From NCBI GenBank assembly GCA_032433765.1, contig JAVIAB010000041.1, positions 77,428,335 to 77,492,334 on the forward strand: a DNA stretch of 64,000 nt, read 5' to 3'. How positions within the stretch are numbered: position 1 is the first letter of the stretch; the number at the start of each line of letters is the position of its first letter. Below are positions 20,629-32,214 of this stretch, in pieces. Source of the stretch: Megaustenia siamemsis. Lineage: Eukaryota > Mollusca > Gastropoda > Stylommatophora > Ariophantidae. A model generated the notes under the pieces. It saw only the letters and a list, made by a program, of their open reading frames with translations, made no database searches and was not told the origin of the DNA. The position numbers and the translations under genes were made by a program.

Positions 20629-21229
20629 AAAGATATGTTACATGTTAGAGCATAGGTGAAGTGTAGAGATATACAAATGTAAGCATAAAGAAATCATTGT
20701 AAAATAAAAATAAAAATACAAATTATACTTAACTGGTGGCTGTCGCTCCATTCGTGGTAGAAGATCGCTCACAAATGTCGGTGAGAGAAAAGCCACATCG
20801 AAAATCAGTCACGTGTTAAGACCAGAGGGGAAACGAGTATTAGGGCAAACAAGCTAAACGTAGACTCCAGGTTGTAAAAGTGACCAGACTCAGCCGACAT
20901 AGTCCAGTGGCCATATGTAATAAGATGGGTAAATAGAGGGGCAGGTGTTAGTAGAGACACCCCAGGCAGACATGGTCTAGAAACAATGGCGGTGGGAGAT
21001 AGAGGAATCAGTAGTACAGACCCAACATATTTTTGGTTCCCGAGGAAGATATGGCAGGTGTGGTGAATCAACGTCAAAGTAGGGGAGAGAAAAAGGGAGA
21101 GGGATCAGAGTCAAGTCGCCTGAACAAGAGATTTGAACACAGAAGTAGAATAACCATGATGGAGATAAATAGGGAAGTTGAGGAAATAAGGTCCAAGAGT
21201 AGCTGTAGACAAGTTGCTAATAAACAACA
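20629..21229. other. Unassigned; possible internal Penelope sequence
   Basis: No coding signal that I trust. A ggtgagagaaaagccacat segment (20780-20798) resembles the start of the terminal piece at 57710, which suggests part of a Penelope-type end. An 84-codon plus frame at 21033-21287 is charged and unrecognised. Confidence 0.35.
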
Positions 21230-21660
21230 GAGAAATGGTGCACCAGAAGTTAGTAATAGAGCAATAGTGTACAATGAGTACTTATAAAGTAAATGAAGTT
21301 TTAGGAATTTATTAACAGAGAAGGGGTGTACTAGACGTTTAATATTAAAGAAGTGGTGTACCAGAAGTTAGTGCAAACATAAGTGGTGTACCTGTAGTTG
21401 ATATATAGAGAAGTGGTGTACTAGGATTTGATTAATAAAGAAGTGGTGAATTAGAAGTGCATACATAGAGATGTGATTTACTATGAATTTATTAATAACG
21501 AGGTGGTGTACTAGAAATGGATTAATACAGAAGTGGTGTACTAGAGCTCATATTAAAAGAAGTGGGGTACTGGATTGACAGTAATAGAGAAGTGGTTACT
21601 GTACGTGGATAGAAATAGAAGGGTTGTACTGAACAGAAAAGTGGTGAACTAAATATTGGT
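21230..21660. repeat. Degenerate array of ~38-bp units
   Basis: Repeated agaagtggtgtactag with variable spacers of about 20 bp, roughly ten copies. It lies just past the C-terminal end of the Penelope ORF on the minus strand. Confidence 0.65.
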
Positions 21661-21893
21661 ATAGTGAAGTGTACTAGACGTAGGCGCATACAGAGGCCGG
21701 AGGAGGGAGTGAGAGGAAGAGGGGTCATCCTGGGACAGAGATACATTGATGCCTCGAGGGGTGAGGGAACCCATAAGGGAGATCAGGCTATTCTCTTAAA
21801 TGAATCGACAGTCGCTGTCAGAGGAAAATGACAAGAGGCCAGTATCTAGGACATCAGCCTTACCCAGACTACTCTGGGAGTTGAGGTGGGATG

Positions 21894-22202
21894 CTAAAGG
21901 GATGCGTGCATGACGGGTGATGTCATATAGCTTTTCGCGCATCTCCTCCCGATACGGTGTCCAGACTCACCAATGTAGGCAAACATACACCGTTTACATA
22001 TGATGGCATAAATAATGTTGCTCGATGTACAAGTGAATCCCTCTTTGATCTCAAAGAGAGCATTCAGAAAGTGAAACATATATGTCAGGAGGACGTGGTT
22101 GCAAGTATTGCATACGCTGCTGGATCGCTCCCTGATGGCTGGGGGGGGGGGGGGTAACAGAAAGGTGGCTCGTAACAAACATGTCACGAAGGTTGCGATC
22201 AC
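21894..22202 (-). pseudogene. Penelope GIY-YIG endonuclease region
   Basis: A 102-codon minus frame with a proline run (encoded by a C/G homopolymer at 22140-22154), CNTCNH, EGFTCTSSNIIYAIICKRC and FAYIGESGHRIGRR. The II-Y and Y-I-G signatures with a following Arg are typical of the GIY-YIG nuclease, and the two CxxC pairs suit the zinc-binding insert of Penelope endonucleases. The domain breaks after SYMTSP, but the C-terminal part can be followed in other frames to 21661. Confidence 0.75.
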
Positions 22203-22631
22203 GCTTGAAGGTCACTAATGTGGGGTCGGGGAAGAGAAGACGGGTAGGGGAGTCAGACAGGAGAATGGGGAGGTATCTGTGAAAGATTCTAATCACCGAG
22301 TAGTGGTGAGGGTGATGAGTAAGGGCGAGCACTATTCTGTCAGAGGGAGGACAGGTAGTGGGCGTGAGAGCAGTATGGCTTGAGGTGTGGAGAACCCGCC
22401 GGAGGGCAAGTAGGAGAGCTGCTTCAGGATAGAGGCGTCGGCGGAAGAAGTCGAGCGACAGGTTGACATTATGTAGGAAATATGTCTTAGTCCTGGCAAA
22501 GGCGACGAAGTCTCAGGAGCTGCGAATAGGAAAGTAAGTTCTTTCAGGATGTCGAGTGAGAAGAGTCGTAGTGAAACAGTAGGAGGCATTAGGTTTGTAG
22601 AAGACCAAGGTGAGTAGACCAGAGGCGACGT

Positions 22632-22856
22632 CTAGGAAAGATACACAGGAGGGGGAAATGTGTGAGGTGATGTGATCGAGGGGTAGATATGTTCAACATG
22701 CTCGATGAAACGAGAGATCTCCAGCTCGGAAAGGTCAGTCAGACCAATGCAGTCATCGATGTACCTACGGTAGATAAATGCAAGAGGGCCCTGGTAGGTG
22801 TGGATGATCTGGTGGTCGAAGTAACCCATGAAGAGACAACCGTATGTAGGGCCCAC
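22632..22856 (-). pseudogene. Penelope reverse transcriptase catalytic fragment
   Basis: The frame reads MGPTYGCLFMGYFDHQ, then FIYRRYIDDCIGLTD. YIDD is the RT motif C and the MGP...F.G segment is motif B of Penelope-type RTs. The upstream fingers and palm motif A are missing, so the fragment could not act alone. Confidence 0.8.
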
Positions 22857-22922
22857 TTTGGTGTCAATCGCACACCACTAATGTGGTTTTAGTGGGAAGT
22901 TAGACCGAAATGTGACGTAATA

Positions 22923-22930
22923 TGACGTTA
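22923..22930 (+). promoter_or_regulatory. CRE-like motif in leader A (one mismatch)
   Basis: tgacgtta, one change from the CRE core, placed as in copies B and C and followed about 18 bp later by aagatgg (YY1-like). Its position is conserved in all three leaders; binding is inferred. Confidence 0.4.
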
Positions 22931-24742
22931 TGGGACGCACTAAGATGGAAGCTTGTTCGTGTTCAAGCCATGGTGTAAACGATGTTGACTTTGAGCATCA
23001 CACTATCTGTTATCACAGCGAGTTGCCTGATTTTTATAAATGTAATCACGGGTTTGATAATAAAATTTTGTACACAGTTCGTTAACCATCGCTGTAGATC
23101 AAGTGTTTATTCTGCTGGCTTCGATTGCGACCTTGGAAGCTAATGACCTAACTTGTGCAGACGGTTGGTTTGGGGCAAATTGTACGTTACAATGTCAATG
23201 CTATAATGACTCAGTTTGTGACAAAACTACAGGGACATGCTCAAACAATGACAGTTGTCAGCACGAATATTTCGGACAAGTGTCAGTACTTGGATCTCGT
23301 TTACAAATACGCCCAAAAATCTGAACCTACTTTCCTGTTTGATAACAACGACACCACATGTAATCCGGACACAGATTCTAGATCAGTTGAGGTAACTCTC
23401 AATCAATCTCTGCCGTTCTACTGGTTTAGGATTTATGTGAATGACTTATATTCGGACAGTTTCACGGTAAAACCAAATGGTACTGCCTCATGTAATAATG
23501 AATCAAGGTTTGTCGTTAGTCAGCAAGAGATTGATATCTTTTGCTCTGAGGCTAGTCTGATCAACAAGTTACGGATTGAGGGGTCGATAGTTGCAAATAT
23601 CTGCTCCATCTACATTGGCGGGGGTCGGAATGTGGCTCTCAAACAGAACACAAACAAGACCGACACATTTAATGCTTGTTATACAGGAGACGGATGTGGA
23701 CCAGAGGCCGCAGTTAATGGCAAAACAATGACCATTCTCTATGAGATTGACTGCACACACACACACACAATTGAGAAGTGGAACCAATTCTGTTTACTGG
23801 TGTCTGAACTTTGCCACGCACCAGAAGATTCACACCATTCGAATCTATCATCGACATAGCACCATGATTCGGGTAAAGAATGCCTCTCTAAAGGCTTTCT
23901 CTAACAGTGGCGGCGTAGTGTTCTAGTATAATAATATATGATACCCTAATGTTTCTGTGAACACTATTGTAGTCACCACACAAACGCCAATGGCACACAT
24001 TAAGATTGAGTTCTCACCGACCATTTCGCAGGCCGACAGTGCACTGACGGTGTGTGAGGTGCGAACATTTACAGACACCTATTGTCTGGACGGGCATTCG
24101 TGGTCGTTTTGTGCAGTGTATAGTGGGTGTACCAACGGCTGAACGTCATCATCGGTACGTGTCACAGCAACTGTTCACATGGGATCTATGGACACGACTG
24201 CTCCGGTTCTTGTCTCAGTGTTTGTCCTTTATGTGAGGAAAATCCGGAAAATGCCTACAATGTAAACATCATGGCTATACCTGTAATGACACTTGTCCCG
24301 ATGGTAATTTTGGGCTACAGTGCGAACAGACGTGTTCTAATGGCTGTGACATCATATGTGACCCGGAAAATGCAGACTGTACGTGCAAGGAAACGTACTA
24401 CGGGTCAGACTGCACTCTCAAATGTCCGGACAACTGTTTCAACGACACCTGTGAACAGTCAACCGGGAACTGTACATGCAAGGGAACGTTCTACGGGTCA
24501 GACTGAACTCTCAAATCTCCGGTCAACTGTTTGAACGAATCCTGTGAACAGTTAATCGGGGCTTGCGTCTCGTATGTCGATGATTCCCACATTAAGAAGA
24601 GTCTACCGACTACAACAAACCCAAGCATATGGATACCTTAATGTGTTTCTGTGCTGGACATGGTTCATTTCTTGTTGTTTTTCCGTGAAGCAATGGCTCA
24701 TATCTTGATGTGTTTCTGTGCTAGCCATGGCTCATATCTTAG

Positions 24743-24743
<1 letters not shown>

Positions 24744-24811
<68 letters not shown>
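24744..24811. repeat. (TG)n microsatellite
   Basis: About 33 TG steps. It creates long CVCV and similar reading frames that are not genes. Retrocopy B has a much shorter TG run at the same place (near 61945). Confidence 0.95.
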
Positions 24812-24812
<1 letters not shown>

Positions 24813-24819
24813 ATGCCAT

Positions 24820-25290
24820 GGCTCATATCTTTTTGTGTGTCATGTTAGTCATTTCTCATATCTTGGTGTGTCCGTGTTAATCATGTCTCATATCTTTATG
24901 TGTGTCTGTGTTTAGTCATATCTAATATCTTAGTGTGTATATGTGTTAGTCATGTGTCATATCTTTGTTTGTGCATGCCTGGGTTAATGATGTCTCATAT
25001 CTTTGTGTGCATGTTTATGTTAGTCATATCTCATATCTATGTGTGCATATATGTGTTTGACACATATCATATCCTTGTGTGTGCATGGCTATGTTAGTCA
25101 CATCTTTTATCTTAGTGTGTGCATGTCTATGTCAGTCATATCTCATATCTTTATGTACATGTTTATGTTAGTCATCGGTCATATATCTTGATGAGTGTAA
25201 ATGTTAGTCATGCTTTGTATCGCAGTGTGCATGTCTGTGTTAGTCCCATCTCATATATTTGTGTCTGCATGTCTGTGTTAGTCACCTCTA
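24820..25290. repeat. Degenerate ~40-bp repeat in the 3' flank of retrocopy A
   Basis: Repeated blocks like tgttagtcatatctcatatc then tttgtgtgtgcatgtc with many variants. The same block family fills 61860-62430 in retrocopy B, so it was present before the two copies separated. Confidence 0.75.
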
Positions 25291-25617
25291 GTGACTCGGG
25301 CAGATGGTGCTCGTAAACCTGGGAGGGCCGACCATCTAAGGGCAGAATCCCCCTACAGAAAAAACAATCTGCTGCCTTCCAGGAAGATTGGGGACAATCA
25401 AAAGCTAAGGAAAGCAAACTGAATAAAATGCTGACTGAAATTGGATGCACTGGGCCACTGGCGCAGAACACAGTGCAATGTTTTACCGGTGTTCAATCTG
25501 AGTGGATCTGGCAGACTCTAATTGTGATGTTCTGTCTGTGGGGGCGATCAACATACTTAACCTGACAGCTGACTTCATGTGGGAGTCTGGAATCCTACTC
25601 TGATTGAGTCCTGATCG

Positions 25618-25645
25618 CAGAGAGAGAGAGAGAGAGAGAGAGAGC
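25618..25645. repeat. (AG)n microsatellite ending retrocopy A homology
   Basis: About twelve AG steps; homology with retrocopy B also stops at its (AG)n near 62768-62815. Confidence 0.85.
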
Positions 25646-25654
25646 GAAATGTTA

Positions 25655-25735
25655 TTATTTTGTTGTGTTCCTATTTTTTAAAGCTGTCACCTTACCTTGT
25701 AGTTGTGTACGTACACCCCGCTACAGACTCCTTGC
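25655..25735 (+). mobile_element. Penelope-type terminal repeat fragment
   Basis: attattttgttgtgttcct followed by aaagctgtcaccttaccttg matches the minus-strand sequence at 19905-20000 and the plus-strand piece at 57740-57790. Transposon 1 is inserted at its right end (TA at 25736). Confidence 0.6.
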
Positions 25736-25737
25736 TA

Positions 25738-28189
25738 TTGGTCGTTTCAAATCTAAATGTTCACGATTAACATGAAATATCTCCTCTTTCCCTGCACTTA
25801 CAAACTTGATTTTTTGCATCTGGCCTTGTTTTTCCAAGGTCCCACCGATTTCACAAAATTTAATGATGTAGGAAGTATGCTTCATCATGAAGCAGCACTT
25901 TCCTTTGATCTCAGTGAATTTACGGAACTTTTTGCTCCTGGAGAAAATAATTTACCGTACATTAATGGAAATCAGCTTCTCGACATAGGCGTCTCTACAC
26001 AACTTGAAAGTTGGAGGCGTTTATCAACTGTTTACTTTCTATTGTTTACTTTCTTTAAAATACTATGAGAATGTCAATGTTATAGCCTTTACAGACGGTC
26101 TAAAACAAATCAGCGTATAAACAGTTCCATTAATGAAAACTATTTAAACAATATACAACAAAGAATACATTTAAAAAAATTAATTATCCGTTGCGAGCGA
26201 TAACGAGCATGACATATCAAGCAAAGTTATTGTTTATGGGTACGCATGTGACTAAAGAGTCCGATGTAAGCACGGGATCCTCTTCACTGTAAAGAGCTAC
26301 ATTGTTCGTTTTAGGTCTTTCCATGTGACTTTCATTATTTTACGTAAACAAGACATATGAAAGTTATTTAGTTTCTTTGCATGCCTGCAGTACACATATC
26401 AAGAATCTTTACATTTTCAAAACGTTGTCAACTTTAGCTAAAGATTGATCATGCGGACATATAAAAACGTCCATTATTATTTCATTTATTCTGAATCAGA
26501 GGAGTCTAGCATATTAATTACTAATCTGGGCTGAACGAACGATAGTCCATCTTTTTTCCAATAGTCATTTTCTTCTTTTAAGACATGATCTTCACATTTG
26601 CACCAAAAAATCTTTGTCAATCTGTGATAGAGCAGCATATGTCAGTCCTTTTATATCGCATAGTTTAAAACTTGTATTCTCAGCTGCCACCTGCCCTTTA
26701 ATTTTTGCCCAAACGAGTTCAATGGGGTTTAATTGTGAATGATAAGGGGGCAGTCTCAAGCACGTATGACCATGCTGTTGAATGATTTTGTCTATTTGGA
26801 ATACTTTGGTCTTTTGCGATTTCTTAACAAGTGACAGTAATTCAGGTTTCAAAAATCCCTCGTTAAATGGAATTCCTTCCTTTCTTAGCCAAATCTTTAT
26901 AACATCTTTTGTACTGGTAGATGTAGGAATTTTGTCTTCTTCTGCCACAGCGTTGTGGTACGACGCGTTGTCCATTACCAGACAGGATGGTCTGTCTAGA
27001 ATTGGAAGAAGAGTATTTTCAATCCACTCTCTAAATATATGGCCATTCATCTCGGTGTGATAGTCCCTGTTGTCAGTATAATTAGAGGTGAATATAAGTT
27101 CTGCATTTTTCACCAACCCTTCTTTTCGGCTGCCTGCATGTGCCATTATAATACGCTGTCCTTTTCCAGTGGGTACACATCTTTTAATACTTCCATCTGA
27201 TAACTGCCATTCCTTTGCACTTGTGTGGTGAGAATTTATCCAAGATTCATCTAGAAATACAATATCATAACCTTGGTTACGCATTTCCCGTACTTCACGT
27301 AAATATTTACTCCTCATAGAAACTAAGTGCGGCTTCTCGCAGATGACATTTCTACCACTATCGTACTTTCTAAACGTAAAACCGATGCTTCTAACAGTTC
27401 TCCATAATGTTGTTTTCGAGACAACAATGTCATTTTCTGCTCTCAGTCGAATTTTCAGTTTTCTTAAAGTCACAGTTTCTTTGGAATCGAACATTTTACA
27501 AATTGCTCTTCTAATCACTTCCTTGTCAAAACTATCTACTACTTTCTTTCTTCCTAGCGTCCTAGTCTTGATTGAACTGGACACTCCGTTAGCTTTAAGC
27601 ACTTGTTTGAAAAAGCGTTTGCTTATACCCAATGCGTGAATAGTTCTCTTTTCTGGCTTTGAGATGCTTCGATACAGTTTTCCATAGTATTTTCTATGCA
27701 AAAATATTTATACACCTTTATTGCCACTGATTGCAATGTAAGGAACTATACTTTTATACCCATTGACTAACAGATCACAAATTTAACGAAATTACCCAAT
27801 AATTAGGATACGCCGTTGCACATAAATCACAACAAAACGACAGGAAATGGGATGCACCGGATATAAAATTATAACTATGACGCGTTTTATGTGTTTTTTA
27901 GTGCTTAAAACAGGGAAATTGGCGCGCATTACGTTCAAGATGACAAGTCCGTGGGTGCTCACTCATATGAAGCGGTAATTCCTCCAAATATATGGTTTGA
28001 CCAAAATGCCTTAAATTTGTATACTTCAAATAAAGAATATTTAAAACTATACGTTTGTTGGTGAGGAAATGAATGTACTTCTTGGGACCAAAAAATCACA
28101 AGACCATATGCAAAATTTCAGCATTATCAATCAATTGGTTGCAGAGATATGGAATTTTAAACACCTTCAAAATATTTTGAAACGACCAA
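25738..28189 (-). mobile_element. IS630/Tc1/mariner-type DNA transposon, copy 1
   Basis: Ends ttggtcgtttcaaa (25738-25751) and its exact inverted copy (28176-28189), each bordered by TA (25736-25737 and 28190-28191), the target duplicated by this superfamily. Weaker inverted similarity seems to extend further inward. The element is 2452 bp and carries one transposase ORF on the minus strand. It inserted into a Penelope-type terminal fragment. Confidence 0.88.
26592..27701 (-). CDS. DDE transposase of transposon 1 (one frameshift near the C-terminus)
   Basis: A 369-codon frame. An N-terminal helix-turn-helix-like region (about residues 15-110) precedes the DDE_3-type catalytic domain. D151 lies in IVFLDESWINSHHT, D244 in CLVMDNASYH and E328 in LNPIELVWAKIKG. 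The second and third catalytic residues are 83 apart, against 34 in Tc1, because of an extra segment of about 50 residues. Such long spacing marks a separate IS630-type group. The frame ends at DKDFLVQM. Comparison with copy 2 and one extra T in a T6 run (26605-26610) suggest a single-base insertion removed the last 30 or so residues. Otherwise it is intact. Confidence 0.9.
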   Translation of the reverse strand: MHRKYYGKLYRSISKPEKRTIHALGISKRFFKQVLKANGVSSSIKTRTLGRKKVVDSFDKEVIRRAICKMFDSKETVTLRKLKIRLRAENDIVVSKTTLWRTVRSIGFTFRKYDSGRNVICEKPHLVSMRSKYLREVREMRNQGYDIVFLDESWINSHHTSAKEWQLSDGSIKRCVPTGKGQRIIMAHAGSRKEGLVKNAELIFTSNYTDNRDYHTEMNGHIFREWIENTLLPILDRPSCLVMDNASYHNAVAEEDKIPTSTSTKDVIKIWLRKEGIPFNEGFLKPELLSLVKKSQKTKVFQIDKIIQQHGHTCLRLPPYHSQLNPIELVWAKIKGQVAAENTSFKLCDIKGLTYAALSQIDKDFLVQM

Positions 28190-28191
28190 TA

Positions 28192-28652
28192 CATTCTTTA
28201 CCGCAACACTACACATATTTTTATATTCACTATTTCTAAACTGTGAGTAAATGTCTATGATTGGCTGAGAAAGATAGGAGAAGAGCAAGTTAAAATCAAT
28301 CAGTCAAGCAGGTAATCTTTTCTTTTCATTTCCGTCCACACGTAAGATGGTCCGCGTTGTCTGTCTTCAAAGTCTGTCATATCTCAAGCCCGTCCCAATT
28401 GGACAATTTCACTTAATTTCTTTGTCAATCATTGTTCTCCGTGCCTCTATTGGTCGTCGCACAGCTCTCCTACCACCTGGTGCCCAGTACGTTGTTTATA
28501 ACAAGTGAAAATTTGGATAATTCATTTTAGTTAAAGGTTGTATTCACTGAGTTTAATATTGTGCTCACAGGTTTATAATCATTTAATGAAAAATCTCAAT
28601 TTATTTTAACCCAAGTGGACATTTTTCTTGCTTTGTAACTCTCTACTTCTAC
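28192..28652. other. No gene recognised
   Basis: AT-rich spacer between transposon 1 and the 38-bp array, with no coding or repeat signal. Confidence 0.45.
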
Positions 28653-29184
28653 CTTTCAGCTCCCTGTGGAGCATAGATCTTCAACAAACACTTTCAGCTC
28701 CCTGTGGAGCATAGGTCTTCAACAAACACTTTCAGCTCCCTGTGGAGCATAGGTCTTCAACAAACACTTTCAGCTCCCTGTGGAGCATAGGTCTTCAACA
28801 AACACTTTCAGCTCCCTGTGGAGCATAGGTCTTCAACGAACACTTTCAGCTCCCTGTGGAGCATAGGTCTTCAACAAACACTTTCAGCTCCCTGTGGAGC
28901 ATAGGTCTTCAACAAACACTTTCAGCTCCCTGTGGAGCATAGGTCTTCAACAAACACTTTCAGCTCCCTGTGGAGCATAGGTCTTCAACAAACACTTTCA
29001 GCTCCCTGTGGAGCATAGGTCTTCAACAAACATGTTCAGCTCCCTGTGGAGCATAGGTCTTCAACAAACACTTTCAGCTCCCTGTGGAGCATAGGTCTTC
29101 AACAAACACTTTCAGCTCCCTGTGGAGCATAGGTCTTCAACAAACACTTTCAGCTCCCTGTGGAGCATAGGTCTTCAACAAACA
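28653..29184. repeat. 38-bp minisatellite, 14 copies, abutting a LINE 3' end
   Basis: The unit begins ctttcagctccctgtggagc and ends ataggtcttcaacaaaca, with starts every 38 bp from 28653 to 29147. Only about three base changes are seen among all copies. On the minus strand the copy next to the LINE at 29190 continues the LINE reading frame (SNRTSW then KVFVEDLCSTGS and a stop), so the unit derives from the end of that element. Confidence 0.92.
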
Positions 29185-29425
29185 CTTTCCAACTCGTTCT
29201 GTTACTTGCCATTCTTCTAAGATCATTCCGTGTCTTCCCCATCATCTTCATCTCTACTTCCATCTGTCTTCGCAAATAATTCCTTGGTCTTCCACTTTGT
29301 CTTTTCCCGTGGGGATTCGAAAAAGGGCCTGTTGTGTAATACTCTCAGTTGTCTTCCGCAGTGTGTCTCCTATCCAGCGCCATCGTCTTCGCTGTATCTC
29401 TTTATCCACTGGTAGTTGTCTGGTA
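29185..29425 (-). mobile_element. LINE 3' end fragment
   Basis: The minus strand reads TRQLPVDKEIQRRRWRWIGD, then TLRKTTESITQQAL, GKRQSGRPRN and RNDLRRMASNRTSW. This is the typical C-terminal tail of a LINE (RRWRWIG, GRP, then a charged helix). It is heavily 5'-truncated. Confidence 0.75.
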
Positions 29426-29759
29426 CATGTATGCTTTGTACATGTTATATCATTTCATTCATGATTAAAGATTAATTTAATAATACGATTTGTGCTCAAG
29501 TTTGTAGAATTATAAAAAAAATGTTTTGATTACTGTGAAAATACGTTATATTTACAATAATTAAAATGCAGAAAATCTTAAAATACAAGTAGTAAATTCA
29601 AGAAAATGATAATGCTAGTTTCAATTTGAATCCCCCACCCCCTTCTATTTTTATATCTTTTTCACCATCTGATACTACAGAACCATTTATAATTTAGACT
29701 TGTGTGGAGTTAGACAAACCTGCGAGAATAGATTAGGAGTTGTTCTAAGTGCGTTCATA

Positions 29760-29826
29760 ATGGCAACCTTGATTACATCAACATGGTTCCTGTTTGTTTA
29801 CCTGATTTGTCCAGGTCTAACACAAG
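29760..29826 (+). CDS. Receptor gene exon 1: signal peptide
   Basis: ATG at 29760 starts ATLITSTWFLFVYLICPGL followed by TQ, a textbook signal peptide (hydrophobic core, small residues near the cleavage site). It is followed by the 5' splice site GTAAGC at 29827. The exon ends in phase 1 (ACACAAG|GT). The next exon begins with AG, giving a Glu codon across the junction and then CDVGWFG. The ATG context has G at +4. No promoter motif is evident upstream. Confidence 0.8.
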
Positions 29827-32160
29827 GTAAGCTGATTGTTCTCTCGCACTCTTGTAGGGTCTCATATATTTTCTTTGTGATTTATATTTCTACGGATGTG
29901 GAGTCAAAATTGTTTTGCTTGTGTTTAATGTTGCCACTAAAATCTGGTCTGAATGATTATATTACTCGTTGATGTTGTCACATTTATGGGATCTTAATGA
30001 TTTTATTTGTTACGAAAAGTTGCCACAGGGTTTAATTTTGTGTGTGTGTGTGTTTTTGTTGTTGCGACAATATCACAAATTTGGATTCACACATACCGTG
30101 AGTAATAAACATATATAACACCTATAGTCATACATATTTAGTTCTTGAGAAACACAACATTCATGTAGCTATAAGTAATTTGTGAATGATAAATATAAAA
30201 CTTATGTAGTAAAGATATTTTGTGTGAAAGAAAATTAGCTGGATTGTAGTGGAGTCTTTGTTGTAAGAAACGTAGCTGGATTGTAGTGGAGTCTTTGTGG
30301 TGAGAAACGTAGCTATCACAGAAACATTTTGTGAAATAAAAATATAATGTCGGTGTTCCTGATACATCTTATGAATGAGAAACAGTAAAACAGTACGAGT
30401 GTAAAGAAAATGAAGACATACAGCACGATTAAAGCTGTAGCATTTTTTGATTGAGAAATATAGCACGAGTGCAGAGGTGTTGAATTGAATCACAGTATGT
30501 GATTGAGAAAAGTAGCAAATGTTGAGTGCGTTCATGCTTTAATATGGGGTAGTAGACCAAAGAAAGGTTTATTCAGGCTGAATATGTTGATGGCTTATCA
30601 CTCGAGCGACATGATAACCACAAATGACGACCACGTAAATTCTGAGATATCGATAACTAACGCGACAGAGACACTCATAGTTTTGTCAATAAGGAAGAAT
30701 GTTATCAGTACAGTGGAAAATATTTCAGAGATATAATTTATCACGAATTATGGTTTTAAATACAAAATATACATTCAGTATCATTATCTTGCAAATAACA
30801 TATTATACATGTACTTTTAGATAATTAAACAAGGAATTAGATTTCATCATAAAAAATACAACAAGACATGTAGAAGGACTAGTGTGAGATACATTAAAAA
30901 AAATATGAAAACCTACAATTGAGACTTTAATTGCCAACTAACAAATATATACATATATAAATTATCAATATGTCTTCAAACAACCTTGAGTGCTTTGTTA
31001 GCGTAGCGTAAAATAACTTCTCTTTTGTCATCCATAATCTGATGTATTGTATTTCTTGTCACTATTATCTCGTTGATCACTAGTTTCCAATATGAGATTG
31101 TATTGTATTTTTGTTCTCAAATCCAGATCGAAATCGCTTAAATACCTGCACTTGTGATGGTATCGACAGTTAGCATTTTATCATAACTGGTGACATAACA
31201 TAAGTTATGTTACTGGCCTCTTAGCAATCATCAATAACATTCTAGTATTGGAATAACTACTACTCAAAGCCACTTCGATCAGTTGAATTTTGTTGGCTAT
31301 AAACACTGCTAATTCAAATGGAAAATCGTACTCTACAACTCGGTCATTTTTTTAAACATCTCGTGTAGAAGGATCTCTCCAGCAAAGAACGTTTACTTTA
31401 AACCTATATCAAATATCTAATTTAAAAGTTGAAATAATGTTAACAAGAATTAAAGTGAGAATGTCGCAGAGTGCGAAGTATCGTATTTGAACGTAAGCGG
31501 CGTGACGCAGCTTGCAGCGAATTGTACTTGAAGAACATATGACCTAGCAAGTCGACACTTGGAGTTGTTTCGCTAGTACTTTAGGACAATACGGATATTC
31601 TCTTTTATAAAAAAAAACATAAACTTCGCCATAACAAAATAGCAATAGAACATGGCTAAAATAAGAACATTGAATACATATGATAACGACAAGGCGATAC
31701 GGAAATTGAATAAATACAAATTATAGAAAGGGAAAGATAAACTCTGGGAAGAAGAAAATTCATCTTACTTCAAGTGTGTCATACACCTGTTGTGATATTA
31801 GTGGCCATATTTTCTCTATTTCCGATGTGGAAACACTAAGAAAACTGAACACACACAATACAAGAAGGTGCTTAACAAAAGACACAATCATCGCAAAGTG
31901 CATACACTATTGTTCCTGTTAGGTGCTGTTTGTTTCCATCCACGATGCGTGTTTGTTGTGCCCTCATCCTGTCTAACGCCCCGATCCTTCAATATTTTGA
32001 TGACGTGGCCTGTCTCCCATTCCATGTCATCATTTTTGGATAAGCTAACTCTAGCGGCCATTAGTAAATCGGACTTGTTACTTTCAATATTCATGTATGG
32101 GCTCTTCAGCCAGCCAATCTCTATGCTGATTCACAATGTACACTAGCTACTCCAAGGCAT
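29827..32160. other. Intron 1, left part: no coding signal
   Basis: AT-rich intronic sequence. A segment at about 30770-30900 resembles 15800-15900 weakly, which hints at an old repeat. The 68-codon minus frame at 31888-32094 (WETGHVIKILKDRGVRQDEG) looks somewhat coding-like, but I cannot place it. Confidence 0.5.
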
Positions 32161-32170
32161 TATATCCATG

Positions 32171-32214
32171 TAACTGTCGTGACCTGTAACCGTCGTGACC
32201 TGTAACCGTCGTGT
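32171..32214. repeat. 16-bp tandem repeat, about 3 copies
   Basis: gtaaccgtcgtgacct repeated almost perfectly. Confidence 0.7.

Larger units (their letters stand above)
21661..22885 (-). mobile_element. Penelope-like element (copy 1), 5'-truncated
   Basis: In order on the minus strand: GPTYGCLFMGYFDHQI and RRYIDDCIGL, the RT catalytic YIDD (about 22765). Next come a thumb region (22589-22332), HHYSVIRIFHRYLPI, RLLFPDPTLVTFKRDRNLRD, a proline run and CNTCNH. The GIY-YIG-like endonuclease follows (SSNIIYAIICKRC, FAYIGESG), and finally LASHLNSQ and GSLTPRGINV. This is the Penelope domain order RT then GIY-YIG. The RT is cut off mid-domain near 22885, where the leader of retrocopy A begins. Frameshifts make it inactive. 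Confidence 0.87.
22921..25646 (+). pseudogene. Retrocopy A: intronless EGF plus galactose-binding plus fucolectin-like plus EGF-repeat receptor, decayed
   Basis: After the shared leader the plus strand encodes a signal-like VFILLASIATLEA and an EGF domain (TCADGWFGANCTLQCQC). A galactose-binding-like domain follows (WFRIYVNDLYSDSFTV, ANICSIYIGGG), then a fucolectin-like domain (NVALKQNTN, CTHTHT, IRIYHRHS, RVKNASLKAFS). Past 24150 come EGF-like repeats (CSHGIYGHDC, CPDGNFGL, CTCKETYYGSDC). The spliced gene at 29760-59100 has introns at three matching places and this copy has none, so it is a processed copy. Breaks: a 2-nt deletion near 23278, a 4-nt CA expansion near 23765 and a TGA at 24504-24506. 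Confidence 0.8.

Noticed and set aside
21033..21287. 84-codon charged plus frame
   Set aside because: Starts at a non-ATG codon, overlaps an opposite frame of similar length and runs into a repeat array.
24651..25316. Cysteine/valine-rich and ISYL-rich frames
   Set aside because: Produced by the (TG)n run and the degenerate 40-bp repeat in the flank of retrocopy A.
26782..27060. Plus-strand ORFs opposite the transposase
   Set aside because: Shadow frames of the minus-strand transposase; the same occurs at 27343-27639, 36429-36614 and 36849-37073.
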